From: Bradyrhizobium sp. CCGUVB1N3
GTDB taxonomy: Bacteria; Pseudomonadota; Alphaproteobacteria; Rhizobiales; Xanthobacteraceae
DNA: 64,000 bases
Direction of reading: 5' to 3'
Assembly (NCBI RefSeq): GCF_024199925.1
Contig: NZ_JANADR010000001.1
Span: 1,674,001 to 1,738,000, forward strand
Shown here: positions 34,251 to 41,948 of the stretch, piece after piece
Numbering within the stretch: position 1 is the first letter of the stretch
How the letters are laid out: each line of letters starts with the position of its first letter
The notes under the pieces: generated by a model
The model's database searches: none
What the model saw: the letters and a program-made list of their open reading frames with translations, nothing else
What the model was told of the DNA's origin: nothing
Made by a program: the position numbers and the translations under genes

Positions 34251-35273
34251 ATGTCCGAGACGAAAGATTTCTCGACAACCAGGCGCGATCTTCTTCAGGC
34301 GGCAACGACCGCCGGCGCCGCGGCGGCCATCCTCGGCGGCATGGGGATTAACCCAGCATTTGCTGCCGAGATGGGACGTTCGGAGAAGCCGTTGAAGGCG
34401 GCATTCTCCAATGCAGGCCTGCAGGCCACCTGGTGCGCGCAAGGCAAGCAGGCTGCGGAATTCTGGGGCAAGCTGTTCAACGTCGAGGTGACCTGGTTCG
34501 ACGGCCAGCTCGATGCGGTGAAGCAGCGCGCGGCCATCGACAACATGGCCTCGCAGAAGTGGGACTTCGTCGCGATCCAGGCCTTCGGCATCGGCACCCT
34601 CACCCAGCCCGTGCAGAAGATGATCGATGCCGGCACGCCCGTCATCGACATGGATACGCTTATTGCTCCTCTTGATCAGATCAACGTGCATTCCTTCCTG
34701 GCCCCCGACAACGAGTTCATGGGCGCTTCCGTCACGCAGGCGCTGTGCAACGCCATGGGCGGCAAGGGCAAGATCATCATGACGCAAGGCGCGCTCGGCC
34801 ATACCGGCGCGCAAGGCCGTGCCAAGGGTTTCAACTCGGTCGTCAAGCAATTCCCCAACATCGAGGTGCTCGACACCCAGCCGGCCGATTGGGATGTCTC
34901 CAAGACCGCGCGCCTGTGGGAGACATATCTGACGAAATACCCGCAGATCGATGCGGCCTTCTTCCACAATGACGACATGGCGCTCGCGGCCGCCAACATC
35001 ATGAAGGCGCACAACCGTACCAACATCCTGATCGGTGGCGTCGACGCGATGCCGCCCGCGATCCAGGCGGTGAGCGAGGGCCGGATGTTCGCGACCGTCC
35101 GCAATCCCTCCTGCCGCATCCATGGCGGCGCCATCGTTGCGGGCGTCGCCGCGGTGGTCGGCGGGGAAAAAAGCGGCCAGGGCATTCCGAAGAGCGTGGT
35201 GACGGATGGCCCGGTCGTGACCAAGGCGAATGCCGCCGGCATGCAGTGGATGGAGGATCACTTCCTGATCTGA
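34251..35273 (+). CDS. CUT2-type sugar-binding protein (Tat signal)
   Basis: 340 residues from ATG 34251 (GGGAGCGAGCG before it). A twin-arginine signal (TTRRDLLQAATTAGAAAAILGG) precedes a periplasmic binding protein of the RbsB/type 4 family: KAAFSNAGLQATWCAQGKQA, AIDNMASQKWDFVAIQAFG, IDMDTLIAPLD, FFHNDDMALAAANIMKAHNR, GVDAMPPAIQAVSEGRMFATV. It binds a sugar-like solute in the periplasm. Tat export is unusual for this family and suggests folding before export. First gene of a three-gene operon with an ATPase and a permease. Confidence 0.93.
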   Translation: MSETKDFSTTRRDLLQAATTAGAAAAILGGMGINPAFAAEMGRSEKPLKAAFSNAGLQATWCAQGKQAAEFWGKLFNVEVTWFDGQLDAVKQRAAIDNMASQKWDFVAIQAFGIGTLTQPVQKMIDAGTPVIDMDTLIAPLDQINVHSFLAPDNEFMGASVTQALCNAMGGKGKIIMTQGALGHTGAQGRAKGFNSVVKQFPNIEVLDTQPADWDVSKTARLWETYLTKYPQIDAAFFHNDDMALAAANIMKAHNRTNILIGGVDAMPPAIQAVSEGRMFATVRNPSCRIHGGAIVAGVAAVVGGEKSGQGIPKSVVTDGPVVTKANAAGMQWMEDHFLI

Positions 35274-35280
35274 TTCCTCC

Positions 35281-36783
35281 ATGCCCGAAGGCCGTTCGCC
35301 GATCCTGGAACTGCAGGGCATCACGAAGAGCTTTGGCGGCGTCGAAGCGCTTCGTGGTGTCGACTTCGCGCTGTACGCCGGCGAGATCCATGGTCTCGTC
35401 GGCGAGAACGGCGCCGGAAAAAGCACGCTGATGAAAATCATCGCCGGCGTGCACCCGGAATTCTCGGGCCGCTTCCTGATCGACGGGAAGGAGACCCGGT
35501 TCCGCTCGGCCCGCGACGCGCACGCGGCCGGCATCGCCATGGTGCATCAGGAGCTCAGCGTCGCGCCCGACCTGACGGTCGCCGAGAACGTTTTCCTCGG
35601 CAACCAGCCGACCAACCGGCTCGGGCTCGTACAATGGCGGCGCATGGCGCGCGAGGCCGGCGAGCAGCTCGCCCGCTTCGGCATCGACGTCGATCCGATG
35701 TCGCGGCTCGGCGACCTGCCGATCGGCCTGCAGCAGCTCATCGAGATCGCCCGCGTGCTTTTCTCCGGCGCGCGCATCGTCATCCTGGACGAGCCGACTT
35801 CCGCCCTCTCCCCGCCCGAGGTCGAGCGCCTCTTTGCGACGCTCCGCCGATTGCGCGAAGAGGGCACGGGCATCGTCTTCATCTCGCACTTCATCGAGGA
35901 CATCTTGCGCGTGTCCGACACGGTAACCGTGTTCCGCAACGGTCGGAAGGTCGCCGAGACCGCGGCTAGCGCGACCACAAAGGGTGCGCTGATCGAAGCG
36001 ATGATCGGCCGCGGTGGCGAGGCGCTCGAGCACAGCTACACCGACGACCTCATGTTGCCAGCCGCCAACGGGGGCTCAGTCGTCCTGAAGGTCGACCAGC
36101 TTTCGCTCGCGCGCAGCCTTCAGGACGTCTCGTTCGAGGCGCGTTCCGGCGAGGTGCTCGGCATCTACGGCTTCATGGGCTGCGGGCAGCAGGAGCTGTC
36201 GCGCATCCTGTTCGGCAAGCTGAAGCCGGACAGCGGCGCGCTGGTCGTCGACGGCGCGCCAAAGTCCTTTGCCTCGACCGCAGCCGCACGGCGCGCGGGC
36301 ATCGCGCTCGTGCCCGAGAGCCGGCGTGCCATGCTGTTCCACCAGGAGCCAGTCTATAAGAACATCTCGATCAGCATTCTGGATCGCATTTCGGCCATGC
36401 TGCTCAAGCCGGCGCAGGAGCGCGACATCGCCCAGCGTCAGGTCGAGCAGTTGCAGATCAGGCCACCTGTCGTTGGCCTCGACCTCGGCATGCTCTCGGG
36501 CGGCAACCAGCAAAAGGTGGCCCTGGCGAAATGGCTGACCTATCCGCCGCGGCTCCTGGTGCTCTGCGAACCCACGCGCGGCATGGATGTCGGCGCCAAG
36601 AACGACGTCATCAACATCGTGCGCGACCTCCGGGCCAAAGGCCTTGCCATCATCGTGCTGTCGACGGAGCCGGAGACGGTGCTGTCGTTGGCCGACCGCA
36701 TCCTCGTGCTCAAGCGCGGCGCGGTCGTGCGCGAATTCAAGAACGAGCCGGTCAGCAAAGACCGCCTTTTGGAGGCGGCGTGA
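35281..36783 (+). CDS. CUT2 sugar ABC transporter, double ATP-binding subunit (RbsA/XylG-like)
   Basis: 500 residues with two ABC domains, as in RbsA. First domain: Walker A GENGAGKST (residues 41-49), signature-like LGDLPIGLQQLIEIARVL, Walker B IVILDEPTSAL. The second domain has the degenerate Walker A GFMGCGQQEL typical of the family, the signature LSGGNQQKVALAKWL and Walker B LLVLCEPTRGMDVGAK. It energises uptake of the sugar bound by the preceding protein. The start is 8 bases after that gene. Confidence 0.94.
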   Translation: MPEGRSPILELQGITKSFGGVEALRGVDFALYAGEIHGLVGENGAGKSTLMKIIAGVHPEFSGRFLIDGKETRFRSARDAHAAGIAMVHQELSVAPDLTVAENVFLGNQPTNRLGLVQWRRMAREAGEQLARFGIDVDPMSRLGDLPIGLQQLIEIARVLFSGARIVILDEPTSALSPPEVERLFATLRRLREEGTGIVFISHFIEDILRVSDTVTVFRNGRKVAETAASATTKGALIEAMIGRGGEALEHSYTDDLMLPAANGGSVVLKVDQLSLARSLQDVSFEARSGEVLGIYGFMGCGQQELSRILFGKLKPDSGALVVDGAPKSFASTAAARRAGIALVPESRRAMLFHQEPVYKNISISILDRISAMLLKPAQERDIAQRQVEQLQIRPPVVGLDLGMLSGGNQQKVALAKWLTYPPRLLVLCEPTRGMDVGAKNDVINIVRDLRAKGLAIIVLSTEPETVLSLADRILVLKRGAVVREFKNEPVSKDRLLEAA

Positions 36784-36795
36784 CGGAGAAACACA

Positions 36796-37824
36796 ATGGC
36801 GAGCAGTGAAGCAGTTTCCGGAGCGGCCCGCCGGCCGCGCGGCATTGGCTCGTTCCTGCGCTCGCAGATGCGCAACATCGCGCCGTTCCTGACGCTGATC
36901 TTCCTGAGCCTGTTCTTCGCCTTCGCAAGCCCCTCCTTCGCCACGCTGGACAATCTCGGCAACATCCTCACCCAGGTCTCGGTGACCGGCGTGATCGCAG
37001 TCGGCCTCACCTTCGTGATCCTGTGCGCCGAGATTGACCTCTCGATTGCCAGCATTGCCAACGTCACGGGGATTGCGGTCGCCTATTTCACGATCCAGGA
37101 ATCCTACGTCAACATCGCCAACGTCCCCCTCCCAGGCGCCGCCGCGATCCTGCTCGCGCTGCTGCTCTGTGCGGCTCTCGGGCTCGTCAACGCGCTGGGC
37201 CTGACCGTGATCGGCATCCCCTCCTTCATCATGACGCTCGCGATGATGCAGATCGCGGCCGGCATCTCTGCGCTGCTGGTGCGCGGCCAGATCGCCTACA
37301 AGGTGCCCGACCTGATCGCTACCCTTGGCTCAGGCTCGATCGGCGGCATTCCCTGGATCGTCATCGTCGCCGCGGTGATGCTGCTCGCCGGCCATCTGGT
37401 GCTGACCTACACGCGCTTCGGGCGCTACGTCTACATGGTCGGCGGCAATCGCGAGGCGGCCGAATATTCGGGCCTCAACGTCAAGCTGATCCTCGGCGTC
37501 GTGATGGTCATTTCGGCGGTCTGCTCAGGGATCGGCGGCATGCTCGGCGTCGCGCATTTCGGCAGCGCGCAGCAGAACGAGTTCGACACTTATCTGCTCG
37601 ACTCCATCGCCGCCGTCGTGGTCGGCGGTACCAGCCTGTTCGGCGGCCGCGGCGGCATCGGCAACACCATCGTCGGCCTGTTCGTGCTGGGCGTGCTCAA
37701 CAACGGCCTCGACCACGTCAACATCGACAGCTTCCTGAAGATCCTGATCCGCGGCCTGATCCTGCTGGCAGCGCTGATCATCAACGTCTACGCGCAGCGG
37801 CTGCGGGAGAAGGCGGCGGAGTAG
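36796..37824 (+). CDS. CUT2 sugar ABC transporter permease (RbsC-like)
   Basis: 342 residues with about ten helices. RbsC-family features: NLGNILTQVSVTGVIAVGLTFVILCAEIDLSIAS (the GxDLS-type motif), GLTVIGIPSFIMTLAMMQIA, YMVGGNREAAEYSG, IAAVVVGGTSLFGGRGGIGNTIVG and NNGLDHVNIDSFLKILIRGLILLAALII. It forms the membrane channel of the transporter. The last 50 bases but 19 of the gene reappear at 38085-38134 after a block of repeats. Confidence 0.94.
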   Translation: MASSEAVSGAARRPRGIGSFLRSQMRNIAPFLTLIFLSLFFAFASPSFATLDNLGNILTQVSVTGVIAVGLTFVILCAEIDLSIASIANVTGIAVAYFTIQESYVNIANVPLPGAAAILLALLLCAALGLVNALGLTVIGIPSFIMTLAMMQIAAGISALLVRGQIAYKVPDLIATLGSGSIGGIPWIVIVAAVMLLAGHLVLTYTRFGRYVYMVGGNREAAEYSGLNVKLILGVVMVISAVCSGIGGMLGVAHFGSAQQNEFDTYLLDSIAAVVVGGTSLFGGRGGIGNTIVGLFVLGVLNNGLDHVNIDSFLKILIRGLILLAALIINVYAQRLREKAAE

Positions 37825-37848
37825 ATGGGCGCGATAGCCCTCACCTTC

Positions 37849-37956
37849 AAAATGTCGAAAACAACCCCATGCAAAGTAGCGGATGACGGTCGAGGCAGAT
37901 TTCGTTTTTTACGAAATCATTTGACACGTCGGGCAAATCAGTGGCACGATGTCATC
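37849..37956 (+). repeat. Dispersed Bradyrhizobium-type repeat, copy 2
   Basis: Starts ATGTCGAAAACAACCCCATG and ends GGGCAAATCAGTGGCACGAT; both ends match the copy at 20243-20352 (opposite orientation). The middle differs (CGAAATCATTTGACA here). Terminal conservation with a variable centre fits a non-autonomous mobile element. Confidence 0.6.
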
Positions 37957-37983
37957 ATGGCGCCGCGTATCCGAGACCGCAGC

Positions 37984-38078
37984 GTGGGCAAAGGCGCGCA
38001 TTTCGCGCGCCGTGCCCACCACCTCTGTTGCACTCGCGGAAAGCTGGTGGGCACGGCGCAAGAGCGCCTTTGCCCACC
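37984..38078. repeat. Long imperfect palindrome (REP-like element)
   Basis: Outer arms GTGGGCAAAGGCGC (37984-37997) and GCGCCTTTGCCCAC (38064-38077); inner arms GCCGTGCCCACCA (38009-38021) and TGGTGGGCACGGC (38045-38057). It would fold into a large branched hairpin. This GTGGGCA...TGCCCAC type is common between Bradyrhizobium genes. Confidence 0.75.
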
Positions 38079-38084
38079 CTACAA

Positions 38085-38134
38085 CTGATCCTTCTGGCGG
38101 CGCTGATCATCAACGTCTATGCGCAGCGGCTGCG
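38085..38134 (+). pseudogene. Duplicated 3' fragment of the CUT2 permease gene
   Basis: Matches 37756-37805 at 47 of 50 positions and reads LILLAALIINVYAQRLR in frame. The three differences are all third-position synonymous (CTG/CTT, GCA/GCG, TAC/TAT), so the fragment came from a homologous gene that diverged under selection, not from a fresh local copy. Confidence 0.75.
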
Positions 38135-38216
38135 ATGCTGAATAGCCCCAGCGGATCTGTGCGCGCGTCTCCCTGCTCATCGTCGTCCTGGCGCGAGCGG
38201 AAAGGAAGCGTCCAAA

Positions 38217-38686
38217 ATGCTGGTTAGACCAGCTCAGATGGCCGATGCCGACCAAGCGATCGACGTCGTGCGACGGTCGATACAGGAACTATGCATCCTC
38301 GACCACCAGGGTGACCCAGCCACCCTGTCGATGTGGCTCAGCAACAGACGGCAGACAACATGCGGCGGTGGATCGGTGCTCACGCGGTCCTTGTGGCGAT
38401 TGAAAGCGAGCGTATCGCAGGCGTTGCAGCCGTCCGGGCCGACGGTGGCGTTTTGCTGAACTACGTGGCACCCGAGACGAGGTTCAAGGGGACGAGCAAG
38501 TCTTTGATCCGTGAGATCGAGGTCTGGGCATCACATCATGGCCTCGAGCGGCTTACACTCGACAGCACGGTCACCGCACTTCGATTCTATCTATCGAACG
38601 GCTGGACCATGACCGGACCGCCGCAGCCTGGATTCGGAGTGACGACAAGACATCCGATGGGTAAGGCCGTGACAGTCGTACCTTAG
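38217..38686 (+). pseudogene. GNAT-family N-acetyltransferase with a frameshift
   Basis: The N-terminus MLVRPAQMADADQAIDVVRR, then ...LSMWLSN, is in one frame (ATG 38217, AAGGAAG ribosome-binding site). The rest, TADNMRRWIGAHAVLVAIES ... ETRFKGTSKSLIREIEVWAS ... LRFYLSNGWTMTG, is one base off. Restoring one A near 38346 (AACAGACG to AACAAGACG) rejoins them into about 156 residues, the GNAT norm, with the acetyl-CoA loop RFKGTSKSL (usually R/QxxGxG/A). Either a recent frameshift or a sequencing error. It ends head-on with mtnK, with no gap. Confidence 0.75.
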
Positions 38687-39976
38687 CTATCTTGCGAAAT
38701 CAGGCTGCCAACCGCGGACCTCGCGCGCTGCCTTGATCACCGCATCGATCGTCGCGAAAGACGACGCCTCCACCATCATCCTGCGCGCCAGCCGGAGGCT
38801 GCGCGCTTCGCAAATCGCGCGCAGCTTCTCGTCGGCGATCGCTTCGAAATCGAGATTATGCGCCAAGCCGAGAATGCGCCGGATGGTCTTCGCCGCGGCG
38901 AAGCCGACGGTGTCCTGGAACAGCCGCGCCATATGGGCCTGCCGTTCCGTGTCGAGCCGCGCTGCCCCCGCCTCGCCTGCGAACAGCGATACGGGATAGC
39001 CATCCCCCTTGGCGTCGCTTCGCCACAGTCCCAGGAACTTGCGCGCGAACTCGTTCCAGACACCCTCGATCGTTTCCAACACCCAGGCCTCGAACGCCGC
39101 CCGGTCGCCCGGCGAGCGCTCGTGCCCGGATGAGGCCAGATAAGCCATCAGGAGGTTCGCGATCACGGCCCCGACGTCGAATCCGACGGGGCCGTAGAAC
39201 GCGAATTCGGGATCGATCACCTTGGTCTCGCTCTCCGTGACCATGATCGAACCGGTATGGAGATCGCCATGGATCAGCGCCTCCGGGCTCGCCATGAATT
39301 TCAGCTTCAGCCGGGAGATCGCGACATGCAGGTCAAAATCCTCGCGGAAGCTTGCGGCCGTCGCGTCGAGCCAAGGCGCGGTCCAGCGGTTCTGCTCCGC
39401 GATCCGGTAGGGATCCGTGAAGATCAGATCCTCGGTGATCTTGCAGAGCGCGTGGTTGCCGGCAAAGGCCGCGATGCCCTCCTTCTTCTCGGCGGCGGTG
39501 AGCGCGAGATCGGACGTGAAGAACAGTGTCTGCGCCATGAAGGTGGTGATGTCGTCGACGAAGCGCGAATATTGCGTGCCCGCGATCAGCCCCTTGCGCA
39601 TGATGATGTGCGGCTCGAGCAGCTCCATTACTGTGAGCGCGAGCGCGTCGTTGTGATGCAGCACCGCCGGCACGAGCCCGGGCGCGAGTTGCGCCTGTCG
39701 GGTCAGCGCCAGATATTCGTAATGCGCGCGCGACAGCGGCAGCGGCCAGCTTTCCCCGACCAGGCGGACATAGGGCAGTGCCTGCTTCACGGCAACGCCG
39801 CCGCGCGCTCCCTTGACGATGAAGACGAGGTTGATGTTGCCGTCGCCGACTTCCGTGATCGACCAGTCGCCGGGCACGCCGCCCAGTACCGCGGTCAGCT
39901 TTGGACGACCCGCGAGATAGTCCCGCAGATCCGCCTCACGCAGAATCCGATAGTTCTCCGCCTGCGCCAGCGTCAT
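38687..39976 (-). CDS. mtnK: S-methyl-5-thioribose kinase
   Basis: 429 residues from ATG 39976 (AGGA ribosome-binding site). MtnK pattern: GDWSITEVGDGNINLVFIV near the N-terminus, VAVKQALPYVR (ATP Lys), GLIAGTQYSRFVDDI, the catalytic loop LIHGDLHTGSIM and VIDPEFAFYGPVGFDVGAVI (Mg site). It phosphorylates 5-methylthioribose in methionine salvage. The usual partner mtnA is not in the window. The hypothetical gene at 40009 is 32 bases upstream on the same strand. Confidence 0.93.
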   Translation of the reverse strand: MTLAQAENYRILREADLRDYLAGRPKLTAVLGGVPGDWSITEVGDGNINLVFIVKGARGGVAVKQALPYVRLVGESWPLPLSRAHYEYLALTRQAQLAPGLVPAVLHHNDALALTVMELLEPHIIMRKGLIAGTQYSRFVDDITTFMAQTLFFTSDLALTAAEKKEGIAAFAGNHALCKITEDLIFTDPYRIAEQNRWTAPWLDATAASFREDFDLHVAISRLKLKFMASPEALIHGDLHTGSIMVTESETKVIDPEFAFYGPVGFDVGAVIANLLMAYLASSGHERSPGDRAAFEAWVLETIEGVWNEFARKFLGLWRSDAKGDGYPVSLFAGEAGAARLDTERQAHMARLFQDTVGFAAAKTIRRILGLAHNLDFEAIADEKLRAICEARSLRLARRMMVEASSFATIDAVIKAAREVRGWQPDFAR

Positions 39977-40008
39977 GACGATTCCTGCCCATGATCCTGG
40001 CCGGATCG

Positions 40009-40356
40009 TCAGTCGCGCTCCAGGAAGCTCGAACCGATGTCGGCCTTTCTTTTGATCGGATCGTAATCGCAATAGACGCCGTCCGCCACCAGCGTGTAGC
40101 TCGCAATGACCGTATATTTGTCGAGCTTGACCGAGTTCAGGCCGGCGATCGCGGTGCTCTTGCCGCCGTTCCACTTGAACGGCGTCGAGCTCTGCGCCCG
40201 CTCGCAGGCCGCCACCGCCTCGTTGAAGACGTAGCCCTCGACGAAGGCCTTCATGGTGCGGACCTGCACGGCCATCTTCCACTCGAAATAGCCGATGGCG
40301 CCGAGGCCTGCGACGATCAATACCAAGAGCGCAACGACGATCCGCTGAAAAGTCAT
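40009..40356 (-). CDS. Membrane-anchored hypothetical protein
   Basis: 115 residues from ATG 40356 (GGGGGACGA directly before it). One N-terminal helix (MTFQRIVVALLVLIVAGLGAIGYFEW) is followed by a periplasmic domain of about 85 residues with two cysteines (VAACERA and VYCDYD) and AIAGLNSVKLDKYTVIASY. No family recognised. It is upstream of mtnK and probably co-transcribed. Confidence 0.65.
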   Translation of the reverse strand: MTFQRIVVALLVLIVAGLGAIGYFEWKMAVQVRTMKAFVEGYVFNEAVAACERAQSSTPFKWNGGKSTAIAGLNSVKLDKYTVIASYTLVADGVYCDYDPIKRKADIGSSFLERD

Positions 40357-40529
40357 TCGTCCCCCAAACATGTTGCCACAGAAAAATCCAGGCCGCCTAC
40401 CCACAATCGCATTGACGTAACGCGGTAAAGGCTACGTCCGCTCTGCTCCGTTAGCAACCAAGCTTGCCCGGCAGCGCAATATGTCGCGAAGGGCCATAAG
40501 CGGATTCATGCACCGCAGCAATGACGTTC

Positions 40530-41516
40530 TTATTCGATCACCTCGTCGGCACGGGCCAGCAGCGCCGGGGGCAGGATGAGGCCGAGCGCCTTCGCGGTCT
40601 TGAGGTTAATCACCAACTGGAATTTGGTCGGCTGCTGGACAGGGAGATCGGAAGGCTTCACCCCCTTTAGGATTTTGTCGACGTAGTCCGCAGCGCTTCT
40701 GTGAAGGTCTCGATCATCAAGGTCGTCGTAGGCCATCAGTCCGCCGTTCTCCGCAAACGCGGCGTAAGGATAAACTGCCGGCAAACCGTAGCGCGCAGCG
40801 AGTTCGGTGACTCGCGCCCGCGCGTCACGGAAGATGCTTTCGGCCGTGGTGAGAACTCCCTGTGCACCGACCCTGCTCCCAGCCTCGAACGCTACCGGAA
40901 GATCATCGGCTGTCTTAATGTCGATGACGTGCAACGTCACGCCTAGCGATGAAGCTGCTTCTTTCATAGCTTGGACTTGAAGCGGCGAGATAGGGTCAAC
41001 GAGGTATGCCAGCACAAGCACGCGCGAAAGTTCGGGCACCGCCTCTTTCAGAAGCTCTAGACGCTTCGCCGCGAGCCCCGACGTCATTTGCGACATACCG
41101 GTGATGTTGCCTCCCGGGCGACCCAGGCTGGCGACGAGTTTTGTGCCGACCGGATCGCCAACCACCATCACGATCGGGATGGCAGTAGTTGCATCCTTCA
41201 GTGCACGAGCGCCGGGCGTTGTAGTCACTGCAATGATATCGGGCTTACGGTGGAGACATTCAGAAGCAAGTTCGGGATACCGATCACTCCGACCCTCAGG
41301 GTGCAGGTAGTCGATGGTGATGGTTTCTCCATTTACATAGCCAAGTTCGCGCAACCTCTCGAAGAACCCTTCGAAGCGCTTCGCCGGCGACTGTGGCGTG
41401 CCAGGGTCAAAGGTGAGAAAGCAGAGGCGAGGAATTCTCTTCAGCGATTGCGGCGCTGAAGAAAAGGGCCAGGCGAGCATCCCACCTGCGACCGCAATAA
41501 AGATCCGCCGCCGCAT
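40530..41516 (-). CDS. ABC transporter substrate-binding protein (COG2984 type)
   Basis: 328 residues. Signal-like N-terminus MRRRIFIAVAGGMLAWPFSS, then the ABC_sub_bind family pattern: LRELGYVNGETITIDY, PDIIAVTTTPGARALKDAT, IPIVMVVGDPVGTKLVASLGRPGGNITG, RDARARVTELAARYGLPAVYPYA and KFQLVINLKTAKALGLILPPALLARADEVIE. This family is abundant in Bradyrhizobium, often without permease or ATPase partners, as here. Ligand unknown; family members near trp genes bind aromatic amino acids. Confidence 0.9.
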   Translation of the reverse strand: MRRRIFIAVAGGMLAWPFSSAPQSLKRIPRLCFLTFDPGTPQSPAKRFEGFFERLRELGYVNGETITIDYLHPEGRSDRYPELASECLHRKPDIIAVTTTPGARALKDATTAIPIVMVVGDPVGTKLVASLGRPGGNITGMSQMTSGLAAKRLELLKEAVPELSRVLVLAYLVDPISPLQVQAMKEAASSLGVTLHVIDIKTADDLPVAFEAGSRVGAQGVLTTAESIFRDARARVTELAARYGLPAVYPYAAFAENGGLMAYDDLDDRDLHRSAADYVDKILKGVKPSDLPVQQPTKFQLVINLKTAKALGLILPPALLARADEVIE

Positions 41517-41948
41517 CTGAACTCTCCCATAGTGTCCAGGTCAGCAACCTATTGCGCCTGCGCGTTCGCGAGGGTCGCACCCTACCACATCGTCACAGCA
41601 ATGCTTCATTCCGCATCACAGCAGACGAACTTGTTACGTCGGCAATGGGTCATTCGCTGCGGACCGAAAGCGGGCCCACGGCCCCCTAAGGCCGCAAGCC
41701 TCTGAAAGCAGACACGATCTGCGCGTCACAACACATGCTCGCTGCCCTCACAAACCGAGGAGTACGATCATGCTTGACGAAGACAGCCTCTCCACTAAGA
41801 CTCGCCGCCCCCTGGAATAAGGGCAAGCTGATCGGAGCCAAACCTCCGCTGCGGCCAAGCCAAGTCTGGTCGATCCGAACACGGCTCCTGATCGAAAGAC
41901 GAACCCCATGCTCGCGAAACAGCCAACGCGGACCTTATTCGATCCGGG
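41517..41948. other. Intergenic region with an integrase remnant
   Basis: 432 bases between the COG2984 gene and the MacB permease. Only the integrase fragment at 41770-41906 is recognisable. Confidence 0.6.
41770..41906 (+). pseudogene. Remnant of a tyrosine recombinase/integrase (5' part)
   Basis: MLDEDSLSTKTRRP, one surplus C (CGCCGCCCCC), then WNKGKLIGAKPPLRPSQVWS and IRTRLLIERRT. This is the N-terminus of a phage-type integrase family I know from rhizobia (PWNKGK...GAKPPL...VWSIR...ERR). Similarity stops abruptly at about 41906, about 40 residues into a protein of about 200; the catalytic Arg/His/Tyr region is absent. It marks past mobile-element activity at the edge of the accessory block. 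Confidence 0.6.

Larger units (their letters stand above)
37825..38216. other. Repeat-filled region behind the CUT2 operon
   Basis: 392 bases holding, in order, a dispersed repeat (37849-37956), a long palindrome (37984-38078) and a duplicate of the permease 3' end (38085-38134), then about 80 bases before the GNAT gene. No intact gene. Confidence 0.7.

Noticed and set aside
37849..38078. Possible CRISPR or tandem array
   Set aside because: Two different single elements, no regular spacing or repeated unit.
37941..38141. 66-codon frame ending in a permease-like tail as a small membrane protein
   Set aside because: Its first half is translated repeat sequence; only the last 17 residues match the permease, so it is a duplication scar.
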